Part shown: positions 44,730-52,548 of the stretch, one piece after another | Numbering within the stretch: position 1 is the stretch's first letter | How the letters are laid out: the number at the start of each line of letters is the position of its first letter | From: Bacteroidales bacterium | GTDB taxonomy: Bacteria; Bacteroidota; Bacteroidia; Bacteroidales; Muribaculaceae | Direction: 5' to 3' | NCBI GenBank assembly: GCA_014800795.1 | Contig: JAAVFL010000041.1 | Span: forward strand, 1-64,000 | Length of the DNA stretch: 64,000 nt | The notes under the pieces: model-generated | Database searches by the model: none | What the model was told of the DNA's origin: nothing | The model's input: only the letters and a program-made list of their open reading frames with translations | Position numbers and translations under genes: made by a program

Positions 44730-45055
44730 AAACTTTACCCGGAAAATTCACCCGAGCGCTTTCATCCGCCGGAATTACAGTAATGATATTTACAGCACTG
44801 CAAAGTTGCGGAGACAGCAAGCAGACCAAAGAAAACATTGCCGGAGCCGCCCGCATCGGACATGAAAGGGCTCTTGAACTCGCGCCGGAGCGGAATATCG
44901 ACATTATACAGATCGAATCAATACTGATCGAGGTACGCGAACGCGAGCAACATCTGCGCAATCTCGGAGAAAATAAAGTTGCAGATGCATATATCGATGC
45001 GTTTATCAATACCCTCGACTCGATCAATCCCTCTTTAGCCGAACAGTTGCGCTGA
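44726..45055 (+). CDS. Small putative lipoprotein
   Basis: A 109-residue protein with a hydrophobic N-terminal segment ending in a lipobox-like FTALQSCGDS (Cys about residue 29). The mature part is helical and charged (ERNIDIIQIESILIEVRERE, then ENKVADAYIDAFINTLDSIN). It is translationally coupled to the exonuclease gene through an ATGA overlap, although the two products would sit in different compartments. No family recognised. A bidirectional hairpin follows at 45093-45126. Confidence 0.7.
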   Translation: MKTLPGKFTRALSSAGITVMIFTALQSCGDSKQTKENIAGAARIGHERALELAPERNIDIIQIESILIEVREREQHLRNLGENKVADAYIDAFINTLDSINPSLAEQLR

Positions 45056-45092
45056 CAGTCTCACTGCCGCTCATGCCGACTACATATACGCC

Positions 45093-45126
45093 AAGTGGCT
45101 ACATCGTTAATTCGACGTAGCCACTT
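45093..45126. terminator. Bidirectional terminator between the lipoprotein gene and ridA
   Basis: A stem of 10 bp (core AAGTGGCTAC with GTAGCCACTT), one A/C mismatch and 3 more bp (45093-45106 with 45113-45126) encloses a TTAATT loop. Flanking ATATAC/GTATAT can extend the base. The genes converge here. Confidence 0.75.
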
Positions 45127-45180
45127 GCTGTATATCATGACGCGGAATACTGATCATGTTTAAATGACCGCCTACGGTAA

Positions 45181-45555
45181 TCAGCGCACAGCGATCACCT
45201 CAATCTCGACAAGTACTTGTTTTGGGAGCTCTTTGACAGCTACTGCCGAACGAGCGGGGAAAGGCGCGGTGAATACCTGCGCATAAACCTCATTCATTGG
45301 AACAAAGTTTGCCATATCAGAAAGGAACACTGTTGTCTTTACAACATTGTCGACCGATAATCCGGCCTCAGCAAGTATCGCTTTCACGTTTGAAAGCGAC
45401 TGGGTTGTCTGAGCTGTGATGCCTTCCGGAATCTCACTTGTCTCAGGATTTACGGGTATCTGACCGGAAATAAATACTAACGATCCGGTATCGATCGCCT
45501 GGCTGTAAGGACCGATAGCACCGGGTGCTTTGGTTGTTGCAATCTGAGTTTTCAT
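45181..45555 (-). CDS. ridA: RidA-family enamine/imine deaminase
   Basis: A 124-residue protein with the family signature IATTKAPGAIGPYSQAIDTG at the N-terminus, GQIPVNPETSEIPEGI, and the active-site Arg in APFPARSAVAVKELPKQVLV. RidA hydrolyses reactive enamine/imine intermediates released by PLP enzymes such as threonine dehydratase. It is transcribed alone on the minus strand, between two hairpin-bounded units. Confidence 0.93.
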   Translation of the reverse strand: MKTQIATTKAPGAIGPYSQAIDTGSLVFISGQIPVNPETSEIPEGITAQTTQSLSNVKAILAEAGLSVDNVVKTTVFLSDMANFVPMNEVYAQVFTAPFPARSAVAVKELPKQVLVEIEVIAVR

Positions 45556-45641
45556 AAATAAAGTATATTAGTTTATTTAGTTAGTCAAGTCGTGAAAGCC
45601 ATTCTATATTATTCGGCTATATGCATCATACATAATAAGTT

Positions 45642-47015
45642 TCAGGACTTACTCACAGTTAAATCTGAAAGGAATATTTTCGAGGCTGCCCCTATACATT
45701 CTTTGCGTAGTGAAAGAACTGCTTCACCTAAAGCAGAGAAACGCTGATCGAAATCAGGAATGAAATTAGTGGTTCCCACAGCCCCGAGACGTTCGAACAT
45801 TGTGCCCAAGGTTATTTTTGAAGGATCTATCGACGGACAGACCGCCGGTTCATCTTCATTTTGGCCTACTATTACACGCTGAAGCAATCCTGCCTCGATC
45901 AGTTTATTTGCTGTCGCAGACACCAGGGTTACCGGCATACCATATTCCAGAGCAATCTCATGAGGTGTCATTGGCGCCTCTTCACGATTGAACCGCTGAA
46001 CAGCTACCGCCATGACAGCTACCGTAAGCCTCCATCGGTAATTCTCCGAGATACGGCTTACCTCGTCGGTAAAACTGAACTCGTTAATGTTCTGCGAAGA
46101 AAAACAGATCACTCCGCCTGCCAGAGTTATCACCCACACAAGCTGGAGCCATATCAGAAGCAAAGGAAGAAAAGCGAACGATCCGTAAATCGCATTATAT
46201 CGCGTCACATATATCTGCCCCGTCAGAAAAAGCCACTGAAGCATCGAATAGGCCGTACCTGCCATTACTCCTGCTATAATGGCGCTCCTGAACTTTACTT
46301 TCGTATTGGGAATAAGCAGATAGCTGCCCGCGAAGAACAACCATACAAGAACTATCGAAAGAAAATCAAGCGACCATTTAAGAATCGGAGTGAAAAAGCC
46401 CGAGGGGAAAAACTTCTCTACTGTAGAGGACATGAATACCAGTATACCACTTGAACATATCATCAGTATAGGAAGAATCAACACTATAGCCGTATAATCG
46501 GTTAGCTTACGCCATAGCGTACGCCCGGTTTTCACACTCCATATTTTATTAAAACAATCCTCTATACTGCTGATCAGAGAAATCAACGTCCATAACAGAA
46601 ACAGGATACCAACCCCGAGAAAAAGTCCTTCAGACGACTGCGCCAGATACGAATCCACAAAACCGAATGCTTTCGACAAAGCCTCGCGTTGCGCCGGAAA
46701 ACTATTGAACAACTGCGACTGAAGTATATTCTGGAAACCGAATCCTCGTCCGATGGCAAACACCAGTGCAAGGGCAGGAACTATCGCCAGCAGAGTCTGA
46801 TAAGTCAGATAGCCTGCACGCATCTGAAGATCCGCGTTAAGAAACGAACGCACCGACAGATTCGCGGTCTTCAGCACATTCACTTTCCACGAATTGCTTG
46901 TATCGTTCCATACCCCGTCAGTTATATAGCCATACAGATTACGTCCGCGCGAAATAAGACGGGCGAAAAATCCATTATTGCCTGATGTTCCTCTATCTTT
47001 CTTCTTCACAGTCAA
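45642..47015 (-). CDS. YihY/virulence factor BrkB family membrane protein
   Basis: A 457-residue inner-membrane protein with about six membrane helices between residues 65 and 305 and family motifs AGYLTYQTLLAIVPALALVF, FLLWTLISLISSIEDCFNKI and AIYGSFAFLPLLLIWLQLVW. The C-terminal cytoplasmic part (about 335-430) looks like a winged-helix region (HEIALEYGMPVTLVSATANK). Transport or DNA-related roles have been suggested for the family; none is established. No ATG is available near the N-terminus: the start is the TTG at 47015 or the GTG at 47009. A well-spaced promoter lies at 47086-47117. Confidence 0.85.
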   Translation of the reverse strand: MTVKKKDRGTSGNNGFFARLISRGRNLYGYITDGVWNDTSNSWKVNVLKTANLSVRSFLNADLQMRAGYLTYQTLLAIVPALALVFAIGRGFGFQNILQSQLFNSFPAQREALSKAFGFVDSYLAQSSEGLFLGVGILFLLWTLISLISSIEDCFNKIWSVKTGRTLWRKLTDYTAIVLILPILMICSSGILVFMSSTVEKFFPSGFFTPILKWSLDFLSIVLVWLFFAGSYLLIPNTKVKFRSAIIAGVMAGTAYSMLQWLFLTGQIYVTRYNAIYGSFAFLPLLLIWLQLVWVITLAGGVICFSSQNINEFSFTDEVSRISENYRWRLTVAVMAVAVQRFNREEAPMTPHEIALEYGMPVTLVSATANKLIEAGLLQRVIVGQNEDEPAVCPSIDPSKITLGTMFERLGAVGTTNFIPDFDQRFSALGEAVLSLRKECIGAASKIFLSDLTVSKS

Positions 47016-47085
47016 AGTATCTTTAATCTCCGCATACGTTTACGGATAAACGATAAACAAACGTCGCGGACTCACACTGACCATA

Positions 47086-47117
47086 CAAAGTTAATAAAGA
47101 TAAAAATATCTGCCAAA
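47086..47117 (-). promoter_or_regulatory. Bacteroidetes-type promoter for the YihY/BrkB gene
   Basis: Minus strand TTTG (47117-47114), 20 bases, TAACTTTG (47093-47086): both elements and spacing match. It lies about 71 bases upstream of the TTG start. Confidence 0.7.
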
Positions 47118-47463
47118 AAAAGTTATCCGTACACCCGGTGGCAAACGCATCAGAAAGGCAAAGCCCCACAACAGAAGCAAAAATCTGGTAATAATAAGAA
47201 AGAAATTAAAAGGTGTAGAACGAGTGAAAGAGCATGCACAGGAAAGGGGTGACCTATCGTGAAGAGGATCAACTATCGAGGCGCCTTACGGTGTCCCGAT
47301 GACGGCTATTCTGATGCCGTTGCTATGATCCGTATATATTTTACACATCGATTTCATCGAGGATGAGTGTGGATTTGCATCCGCTGCAAGCGCTGCATCA
47401 CAATTTTCGAAGAATTATTTAAAATAATTTCCCAAGTTTTAGTCTGTCACAATATTTTTTTTG

Positions 47464-47471
47464 TAATTTTG
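47464..47471 (+). promoter_or_regulatory. -7 element for the tandem-repeat secreted protein
   Basis: TAATTTTG fits TAnnTTTG, about 58 bases before the chosen ATG. A weak -33 (TTAG, 47439-47442) is 21 bases upstream. It argues against the longer GTG start at 47367. Confidence 0.5.
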
Positions 47472-47528
47472 CGACATAAAGTTTCTAAGGTAATTTTATC
47501 ATACAAAATCTCTTTAACTAAAGTCATC

Positions 47529-49472
47529 ATGAACAGATTCGGAATCCTTGCAATCGCAGGTGCGCTAGCCATTTCGGTTTCCGCCGGCAACCGCATGACC
47601 ATTCGGGAAGGCCTTGACATCTCGGCACGAGCCAAGACTGAGACCACAATGCAAACCATCGCTCCAAGCATTAAGCTGAAAGACAACGCCAAGCTTTCAC
47701 TCAAAACCGACATCGTAAAACCCAATGTGGAAAAGAAGCTTGAAGCAAAGCAGGAATTACAGACCCGCTTCACAAGCAAAACTGTAAAAGCCAACAGCAT
47801 ATCAATGCGTAAAATCAAACCCGCTGACGATGAGGAAACCACAGATACATCAATCGCCGGCCAATATACAATACAGATCGGTGACTACTATTATGATGAT
47901 AGTACGGGATCTGTGAACAGCACCGCTACCATTACAGAAGGAGCTGACGGCCAGATACTGATCAGCTGCGACTACTTCCCTTCTGATGTTCTCGCAACCT
48001 ACGATTCCACAACCGGCGACATTACATTCAGCGAAATGTATGTAGGCTATGTCGAATACAGCAATACTACATTTTATGTTAATTTCGAACCTTTCTATTG
48101 GGATAGCACAAGTAAGAATGTCGTCAAAAGCAATTGGACTGCAAATTTCGATGCATCAACAGGTGTGATCACAACCCCAGCCGATCATGGATTTTCATGG
48201 TTGGCATATACCGATATGGAACTTACCACCCCCTACAGTTATCTTAATGTTTTCGACGTTGAGGGCCTCACCAAAAAAGGTGGAAACGGCGGCGGCAATG
48301 AAGGCATCGCAGGTGAATATACCGTTTACATAGGCGATTGGTATTGGGATGATTCCGCACTTGCAACCCTCACATACACAGCTACAATTGAGGAATCAAA
48401 CGGATATATCCTTATCAGCTGCGAAGACTACTTCCCTGCCGATGTTCTCGCTACTTACGATTCCACAACCGGCGACATTACATTCAGCGAAATGTATGTA
48501 GGCTCTTTCAATTACAGCAATACTACATTATATGTTAACTTCGAACCTTTCTATTGGGATAGCACAAGTAAGAATGTCGTCAAAAGCAATTGGACTGCAA
48601 ATTTCGATGCATCAACAGGTGTGATCACAACCCCGGCCGATCATGGATTTTCATGGTTGGCATATACCGATGAGGAACTTACCACCCCCTATACTTATCT
48701 TGAGATGTTCGACGTTGAGGGGCTGGTAAAAACTTCCGGCGGATCCTCCGGTGAAGATAGCGACAACTGGATCTCAATTGGTGAAGCTACTTTCATGGAC
48801 GGATGGGTACTCCCCGCATTCGGAATTGATCAGACAAATCCAGAATACTGGTACAAAGTGCCTGTAGAACGCAACATAGACAACCCCAATCTCTATCGCC
48901 TCGTAAACCCCTACCATTACGGTCCGCTTGCCGATTACAACGAAACTACCCGCACCGGCTATATCCAATTTGATGTTACCGATCCCGACCATGTAGTATT
49001 CGATGTAGTGGAAGCCGGATTTGCATTCTCCGAACTCGAAGTAAGCCAATTATATTGCTACAACACTCTCACATTTTACTGTCAGTATATGGGGATGACG
49101 GCAGCTCAGGTTGTAAGCGCGGCAGGAGATGCTATTCCTTACACAACCTTCAAGAATAATGTCGTCACCCTTGGGGTAGCTCTTCAGGATGATGGCAGCT
49201 ATGAAAGCGATGCATGCTTTGGTATTCAGCAAATGCAAATAGCAGGATATGGTTGGACTGATCAGTATGGCATTTCCACAAACATGTCTGCTTCAATCGA
49301 TCTTTCTGAAACCTCCGACGAAAATAACGGTATCTCTGACATCATGAACAATGATAATGACACATCCGTTCGTTTCTTCAATCTTCAGGGTATCGAAGTA
49401 GCGAACCCGGCTAAGGGTCAGGTTGTGATCTGTGTTCAGGGCGACAAAGCAACCAAACAGATCGCACGCTAA
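47529..49472 (+). CDS. Secreted protein with two near-identical 152-residue repeats and a C-terminal Por-type tail
   Basis: From the ATG at 47529 the 647-residue product starts with a signal peptide (MNRFGILAIAGALAISVSAG). A basic linker (about 25-105) precedes two tandem repeats (about 110-250 and 260-400), each containing GEYTVYIGDWYWDD-like starts and VLATYDSTTGDITFSEMYVG, joined by a Gly-rich linker. A further beta-rich domain (about 415-595) begins NWISIGEATFMDGWVLPAFG. The C-terminus (RFFNLQGIEVANPAKGQVVI) resembles the short Por/type IX-style tail found on many Bacteroidales exported proteins. Function is unknown; it may be a surface protein. A 26-bp perfect hairpin follows the stop. 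Confidence 0.75.
   Translation: MNRFGILAIAGALAISVSAGNRMTIREGLDISARAKTETTMQTIAPSIKLKDNAKLSLKTDIVKPNVEKKLEAKQELQTRFTSKTVKANSISMRKIKPADDEETTDTSIAGQYTIQIGDYYYDDSTGSVNSTATITEGADGQILISCDYFPSDVLATYDSTTGDITFSEMYVGYVEYSNTTFYVNFEPFYWDSTSKNVVKSNWTANFDASTGVITTPADHGFSWLAYTDMELTTPYSYLNVFDVEGLTKKGGNGGGNEGIAGEYTVYIGDWYWDDSALATLTYTATIEESNGYILISCEDYFPADVLATYDSTTGDITFSEMYVGSFNYSNTTLYVNFEPFYWDSTSKNVVKSNWTANFDASTGVITTPADHGFSWLAYTDEELTTPYTYLEMFDVEGLVKTSGGSSGEDSDNWISIGEATFMDGWVLPAFGIDQTNPEYWYKVPVERNIDNPNLYRLVNPYHYGPLADYNETTRTGYIQFDVTDPDHVVFDVVEAGFAFSELEVSQLYCYNTLTFYCQYMGMTAAQVVSAAGDAIPYTTFKNNVVTLGVALQDDGSYESDACFGIQQMQIAGYGWTDQYGISTNMSASIDLSETSDENNGISDIMNNDNDTSVRFFNLQGIEVANPAKGQVVICVQGDKATKQIAR
47857..48720 (+). repeat. 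Tandem duplication of period 456 bases inside the secreted-protein gene
   Basis: Two copies are aligned without gaps at an offset of 456 bases over at least 48001-48260. The stretch 48084-48215 differs from 48540-48671 at a single base (A at 48179, G at 48635). The outer parts of the copies are more diverged. Confidence 0.9.
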
Positions 49473-49480
49473 TTAACCAT

Positions 49481-49553
49481 TTGCCAACCGGTATAAGATA
49501 AGGCCGAAGGATTCAAATCCTCCGGCCTTATCTTATACCGGTTGGCAACTTTT
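49481..49553. terminator. Exceptionally long hairpin terminator
   Basis: 49481-49506 pairs perfectly with 49523-49548 (26 bp), and beyond one A/C mismatch the stem continues almost to the tip. It lies 8 bases after the stop and is followed by CTTTT. It would stop transcription of the secreted-protein gene. Confidence 0.85.
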
Positions 49554-49612
49554 CATAATATAATTTGTTATATAAATAAAACAACAACTGATAACTGTAG
49601 CAAAATTGTATT

Positions 49613-50053
49613 ATGAAAAAATTAGCATTCATGCTCATCATCATGATTGGAGCTATTTCAGCAGCATCTGCTAAAGATACATACTCACACGATGCCTCCG
49701 TTCTGCCCAAAGCAGCCCAAACCACTATAGCAAACAATTTCAAGTCGGAAGTAAGCCTTGTGAAAATCGACAAGGATTTCGGACGCATAAGCGAATACGA
49801 AGTGATACTTACCGACGGAACCGAGATCTCATTTGATCGCGATGGCAATTGGGATAATATCGAAACCTCAGCCGCAAAATCAGTTCCCTCCGCATTCATT
49901 CCTGACGGTGTGACCAACTATGTGGCCCAGAATCACAAGGGCGCACGCATTGTAGGAATTGATAAAGAACGGAGCGGCTACGAAGTGGAACTTTCCAACG
50001 GCATTGACATAAAATTCAATAGAGCCGGAGAATTTCAACGCTACGACAAATAA
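49613..50053 (+). CDS. Secreted PepSY-like (DUF2874) protein
   Basis: A 146-residue protein with a signal peptide (1-20, ending SAASA). The mature part contains two repeats of the PepSY-like/beta-lactamase-inhibitor-like fold: VLPKAAQTTIANNFKSEVSL with ISEYEVILTDGTEISFDRDG, then IPDGVTNYVAQNHKGARIVG with YEVELSNGIDIKFNRAGEFQ. Such proteins are frequent in Bacteroidales, located in the periplasm or on the outer membrane, and their role is not established. It lies 60 bases after the long hairpin and may have its own promoter. A hairpin follows at 50123-50153. Confidence 0.82.
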   Translation: MKKLAFMLIIMIGAISAASAKDTYSHDASVLPKAAQTTIANNFKSEVSLVKIDKDFGRISEYEVILTDGTEISFDRDGNWDNIETSAAKSVPSAFIPDGVTNYVAQNHKGARIVGIDKERSGYEVELSNGIDIKFNRAGEFQRYDK

Positions 50054-50122
50054 TATACATTGCAGGCATTTGAAATCTTTCATTCCCTGAGAGTATGCCC
50101 ATATTAAGTATTAAGAAATTTT

Positions 50123-50153
50123 TGAGGCTGTGTCAAAACGATTGATACAGCCT
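50123..50153. terminator. Hairpin after the PepSY-like gene
   Basis: GAGGCTGTGTCAA and its near-complement TTGATACAGCCTC (one G.T pair) form a 13-bp stem with a 5-base loop. On the minus strand it contains the stop codon of the 59-codon frame described separately. Confidence 0.6.
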
Positions 50154-50312
50154 CTTCAGTATCCCGATGGCGAGGGTGCTGTCAGAGCGATTCAGGTGGT
50201 AGGAGCCGAGATTTAGGCTGATGGGAGCGATCTCAGGATCGTGACCGAAGCCGAATGTCCATAGCGACGGCCCAGATGAGCCGTTATGACATACCCTCAT
50301 TTTTATATCCAT
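50133..50312 (-). CDS. Possible small protein, 59 codons, unknown
   Basis: An ATG-started minus-strand frame encodes MDIKMRVCHN followed by GSSGPSLWTFGFGHDPEIAP and a tail SDSTLAIGILKRLYQSF. Its codon use resembles real genes more than AT-rich spacer: GC-ending codons are common and the region is visibly less AT-rich than other gaps. No promoter or Shine-Dalgarno was recognised. Its stop is inside the hairpin at 50123-50153. It could be a real small protein, a decayed gene, or part of an element remnant. Confidence 0.3.
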   Translation of the reverse strand: MDIKMRVCHNGSSGPSLWTFGFGHDPEIAPISLNLGSYHLNRSDSTLAIGILKRLYQSF

Positions 50313-50401
50313 CCGCCCACCTTACGGAGCGTTCCGCTGACACCCCTATCCCATGCGGCACTTGCTTGTTTAATCTGCATGGCCTGTTTGATTGTCAAGG
50401 A

Positions 50402-50433
50402 TTTGGTTTATTCAAAAAAAAATCGTACCTTTG
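50402..50433 (+). promoter_or_regulatory. Bacteroidetes-type promoter for rplY
   Basis: TTTG (50402-50405), 20 bases, TACCTTTG (50426-50433) is a full match to the consensus with ideal spacing. The leader is about 90 bases. Confidence 0.75.
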
Positions 50434-50528
50434 CACCGCTTTTTGACATATGCGTGTCATCTATGCCCCAGTGTGATGGGAAATTAATTACACATTAATT
50501 TTGAGTAACACAAACATTTAACAACAGA

Positions 50529-51185
50529 ATGAAAACTTACAAACTCGCGGCAGAACCCCGCACCGACCTCGGCAAGAAAGCCGCCAAGACCCTCCGTAGC
50601 GAAGGTAAAATTCCCGTAGTTCTCAACGGCGGCGAACCTTTCGAGCTCCCCTTCACCGGCACCCTCAAGCCCGGTGAAAAGATCGTTGAAATCGAAAATG
50701 GCCGTGGTGTGATAACCACCGACCTCACCGTTACCAACGATGCTGTCCGCAAGCTCATCTATACCCCCGACATCTTCGCTATCGAACTCGAAGCCAACGG
50801 CGAAAAGAAAATGGCTGTTCTCCGTGAAGTTCAGTTCCATCCCGTAAAAGACAATATCCTCCATATCGACCTTCTTGAGGTTACCGACAGCAAACCTGTG
50901 GTTATGTCCGTTCCTGTGAAACTCGAAGGCCATGCTGAAGGTGTTAAAGCCGGTGGTAAGCTCACCCTCTCCATGAAGAAGCTCAAAGTAAAAGCCCTCT
51001 ACACCGAAGTTCCCGAACGTCTCGTTGTCAATGTCGACAACCTCGGGCTGGGTAAGACCCTTCAGGTTGGCGAACTCCACTTCCCCGGTCTCGAACTGGT
51101 TACTCCCAAAGAAGCTGTTGTCTGCGCCGTTCAGCTCACACGTGCTGCCCGTGGTGCTGCCGCTGCCGCTGCCGCAGGCAAATAA
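50529..51185 (+). CDS. rplY: Ribosomal protein bL25 (CTC type)
   Basis: bL25 binds 5S rRNA in the large ribosomal subunit. The N-terminal L25 domain (KLAAEPRTDLGKKAAKTLRS, FELPFTGTLKPGEKIVEIEN) and the CTC-type C-domain (LLEVTDSKPVVMSVPVKLEG, RLVVNVDNLGLGKTLQVGEL) are visible. The tail is Ala-rich (RGAAAAAAAGK). The 218-residue length matches the long CTC form. Codon use is strongly C-ending as in highly expressed genes. A strong promoter precedes it and a hairpin follows at 51237-51276. Confidence 0.95.
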   Translation: MKTYKLAAEPRTDLGKKAAKTLRSEGKIPVVLNGGEPFELPFTGTLKPGEKIVEIENGRGVITTDLTVTNDAVRKLIYTPDIFAIELEANGEKKMAVLREVQFHPVKDNILHIDLLEVTDSKPVVMSVPVKLEGHAEGVKAGGKLTLSMKKLKVKALYTEVPERLVVNVDNLGLGKTLQVGELHFPGLELVTPKEAVVCAVQLTRAARGAAAAAAAGK

Positions 51186-51236
51186 TTACAGGCGGCGTAT
51201 AGCCGCGTAAAGGATCAAGCTGATAATTTATTAACT

Positions 51237-51276
51237 GAAGCCTGCGTCGCGCCCCCAACTGCGCGCCGCAGGCTTC
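51237..51276 (+). terminator. Hairpin between rplY and pth
   Basis: A 10-bp stem (51237-51246 with 51267-51276, GAAGCCTGCG) continues after one mismatch into CGCGC/GCGCG. The following TCTCTCC is not a strong T-run, so partial read-through into pth is plausible. Confidence 0.65.
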
Positions 51277-51295
51277 TCTCCATTACTGAGATTAT

Positions 51296-51859
51296 ATGAA
51301 ATATCTGATTGTTGGCCTCGGAAATATCGGCAACGAATACAACGGTACACGCCACAATATAGGCTTTCGCATTGCAGACGCCCTTGCGCAATCTATCAAC
51401 GCGACTTTCAATACCGACCGCTACGGAGACATCGCCACCGGACGTATAAAAAACAAACAAGTGGTGATCCTCAAACCATCCACATACATGAATCTCAGTG
51501 GAAACGCAGTCAGATACTGGAAGACAAAAGAAAATATCGAACTCGACAATATTCTGGTACTCGTCGACGACATCGCACTCCCTTTCGGAACAATCAGACT
51601 TAAAGGCAAAGGAAGCGATGCCGGACATAACGGTCTGAAAAACATAGCTCAGATGCTTGGAACAGATGCATATCCGCGACTACGTTTCGGAATAGGCAAT
51701 GACTTCCCGCGAGGATGCCAGATCGACTACGTTCTCGGTCAATTTACACTCGACGAACATCAGAAGCTACCCATACGCGTGGAAGCGGCCGTTGACGCAG
51801 TGAAAACCTTTGTGCTTGCCGGGCTCCAGACCGCAATGTGCGACTTCAACAACAAATAA
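51296..51859 (+). CDS. pth: Peptidyl-tRNA hydrolase
   Basis: Pth releases peptides from peptidyl-tRNA after premature termination. The 187-residue product starts [20 protein letters not shown] with the catalytic His in the TRHNIGF motif. [18 protein letters not shown] and [20 protein letters not shown] then [11 protein letters not shown] are conserved signatures. It lies 19 bases after the rplY terminator hairpin and 34 bases before the S4 gene; the rplY-pth pair is frequent in bacteria. Confidence 0.96.
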   Translation: MKYLIVGLGNIGNEYNGTRHNIGFRIADALAQSINATFNTDRYGDIATGRIKNKQVVILKPSTYMNLSGNAVRYWKTKENIELDNILVLVDDIALPFGTIRLKGKGSDAGHNGLKNIAQMLGTDAYPRLRFGIGNDFPRGCQIDYVLGQFTLDEHQKLPIRVEAAVDAVKTFVLAGLQTAMCDFNNK

Positions 51860-51893
51860 TTTTATCTCTTCCACAATACTCTGATTGACCGAC

Positions 51894-52376
51894 ATGAAAA
51901 CAGAAGTTCGTATCGACAAATGGCTATGGGCCATGCGAGTGTTCAAGACACGCACTGTAGCGACAGACAGCTGCAAGAAAGGAAGAGTTGCCGTACAGAC
52001 TCCCTCCGGAGAAATCATAGCAAAACCGTCGCGTATGATAAAAGTTGACGACGTAATACTCGTACGCAAACCTCCCATCACTTATTCTTTTAAGGTAAAG
52101 GCGCTTACAGAAAACAGACTCGGAGCCAAACTTGTGCCGGAATATATGGAAAACGTCACACCGAAAGAGCAATATGACCTACTTGATATAATAAAGATTA
52201 CAGGATTCATTGATCGACGAAAAGGATTGGGACGACCTACAAAACGCGAAGGTAGGGAACTCGCCCGTTTTACCGGAGACATGTACACCGGTACGGAAGA
52301 TTTCAATGATTTCGATGGAAATGAAGATGAACGCGGATGGGATTTCGATTTTGATGAATCTGATTTCAATGATTGA
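51894..52376 (+). CDS. S4-domain RNA-binding protein (Hsp15-like)
   Basis: A 160-residue protein. The S4 domain occupies about residues 1-75 (KTEVRIDKWLWAMRVFKTRT, CKKGRVAVQTPSGEIIAKPS), as in Hsp15, which binds stalled 50S subunits. The linker LTENRLGAKLVPEYMENVTP follows. The C-terminal tail (about 120-160) is very acidic. The ATG at 51894 is used; a TTG three codons earlier is also possible. It follows pth and precedes a bidirectional terminator. Confidence 0.85.
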   Translation: MKTEVRIDKWLWAMRVFKTRTVATDSCKKGRVAVQTPSGEIIAKPSRMIKVDDVILVRKPPITYSFKVKALTENRLGAKLVPEYMENVTPKEQYDLLDIIKITGFIDRRKGLGRPTKREGRELARFTGDMYTGTEDFNDFDGNEDERGWDFDFDESDFND

Positions 52377-52421
52377 TTTTTCCCGTCCATAGAGCCACCT
52401 GCATATCTATAGCTTCACAAA

Positions 52422-52462
52422 CGGCAGTGGTTGCGTCAGTATCAACGACGCAACCACTGCCG
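52422..52462. terminator. Bidirectional terminator between the S4 gene and folE
   Basis: A perfect 16-bp stem (52422-52437 with 52447-52462, core GGCAGTGGTTGCGTC) has a 9-base loop. It sits between converging genes. Confidence 0.85.
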
Positions 52463-52548
52463 CTATATTATAATAACAATCATATTTAACTGAGCCCGGC
52501 AATTACCATACACTCAGATGTGTGTATGAAATCACGCCGCCTCAAGCG

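Larger units (their letters stand above)
47016..47528. other. 513-base divergent gap
   Basis: The gap holds the BrkB promoter at its left and the secreted-protein promoter (47464-47471) at its right. The middle (about 47200-47350) is less AT-rich than typical spacer but contains only short interrupted frames. The plus-strand frame starting with GTG at 47367 is in frame with the downstream gene but its translation lacks a signal peptide and crosses the promoter, so it is not used. Confidence 0.5.
50054..50528. other. 475-base gap before rplY
   Basis: The gap contains the hairpin at 50123-50153, the 59-codon minus-strand frame, and the rplY promoter at 50402-50433. The stretch 50160-50290 is relatively GC-rich and looks like present or former coding sequence. 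No direct repeats or element ends were identified with confidence. Confidence 0.5.

Noticed and set aside
47367-47528. GTG-started extension of the tandem-repeat secreted protein
   Set aside because: It crosses a -7 element, and only the ATG at 47529 gives a proper signal peptide.
50123-50153. GAGGCTGTGTCAA inverted repeat as an insertion-sequence end
   Set aside because: No partner end, target-site duplication or transposase was found; it works equally well as a terminator.
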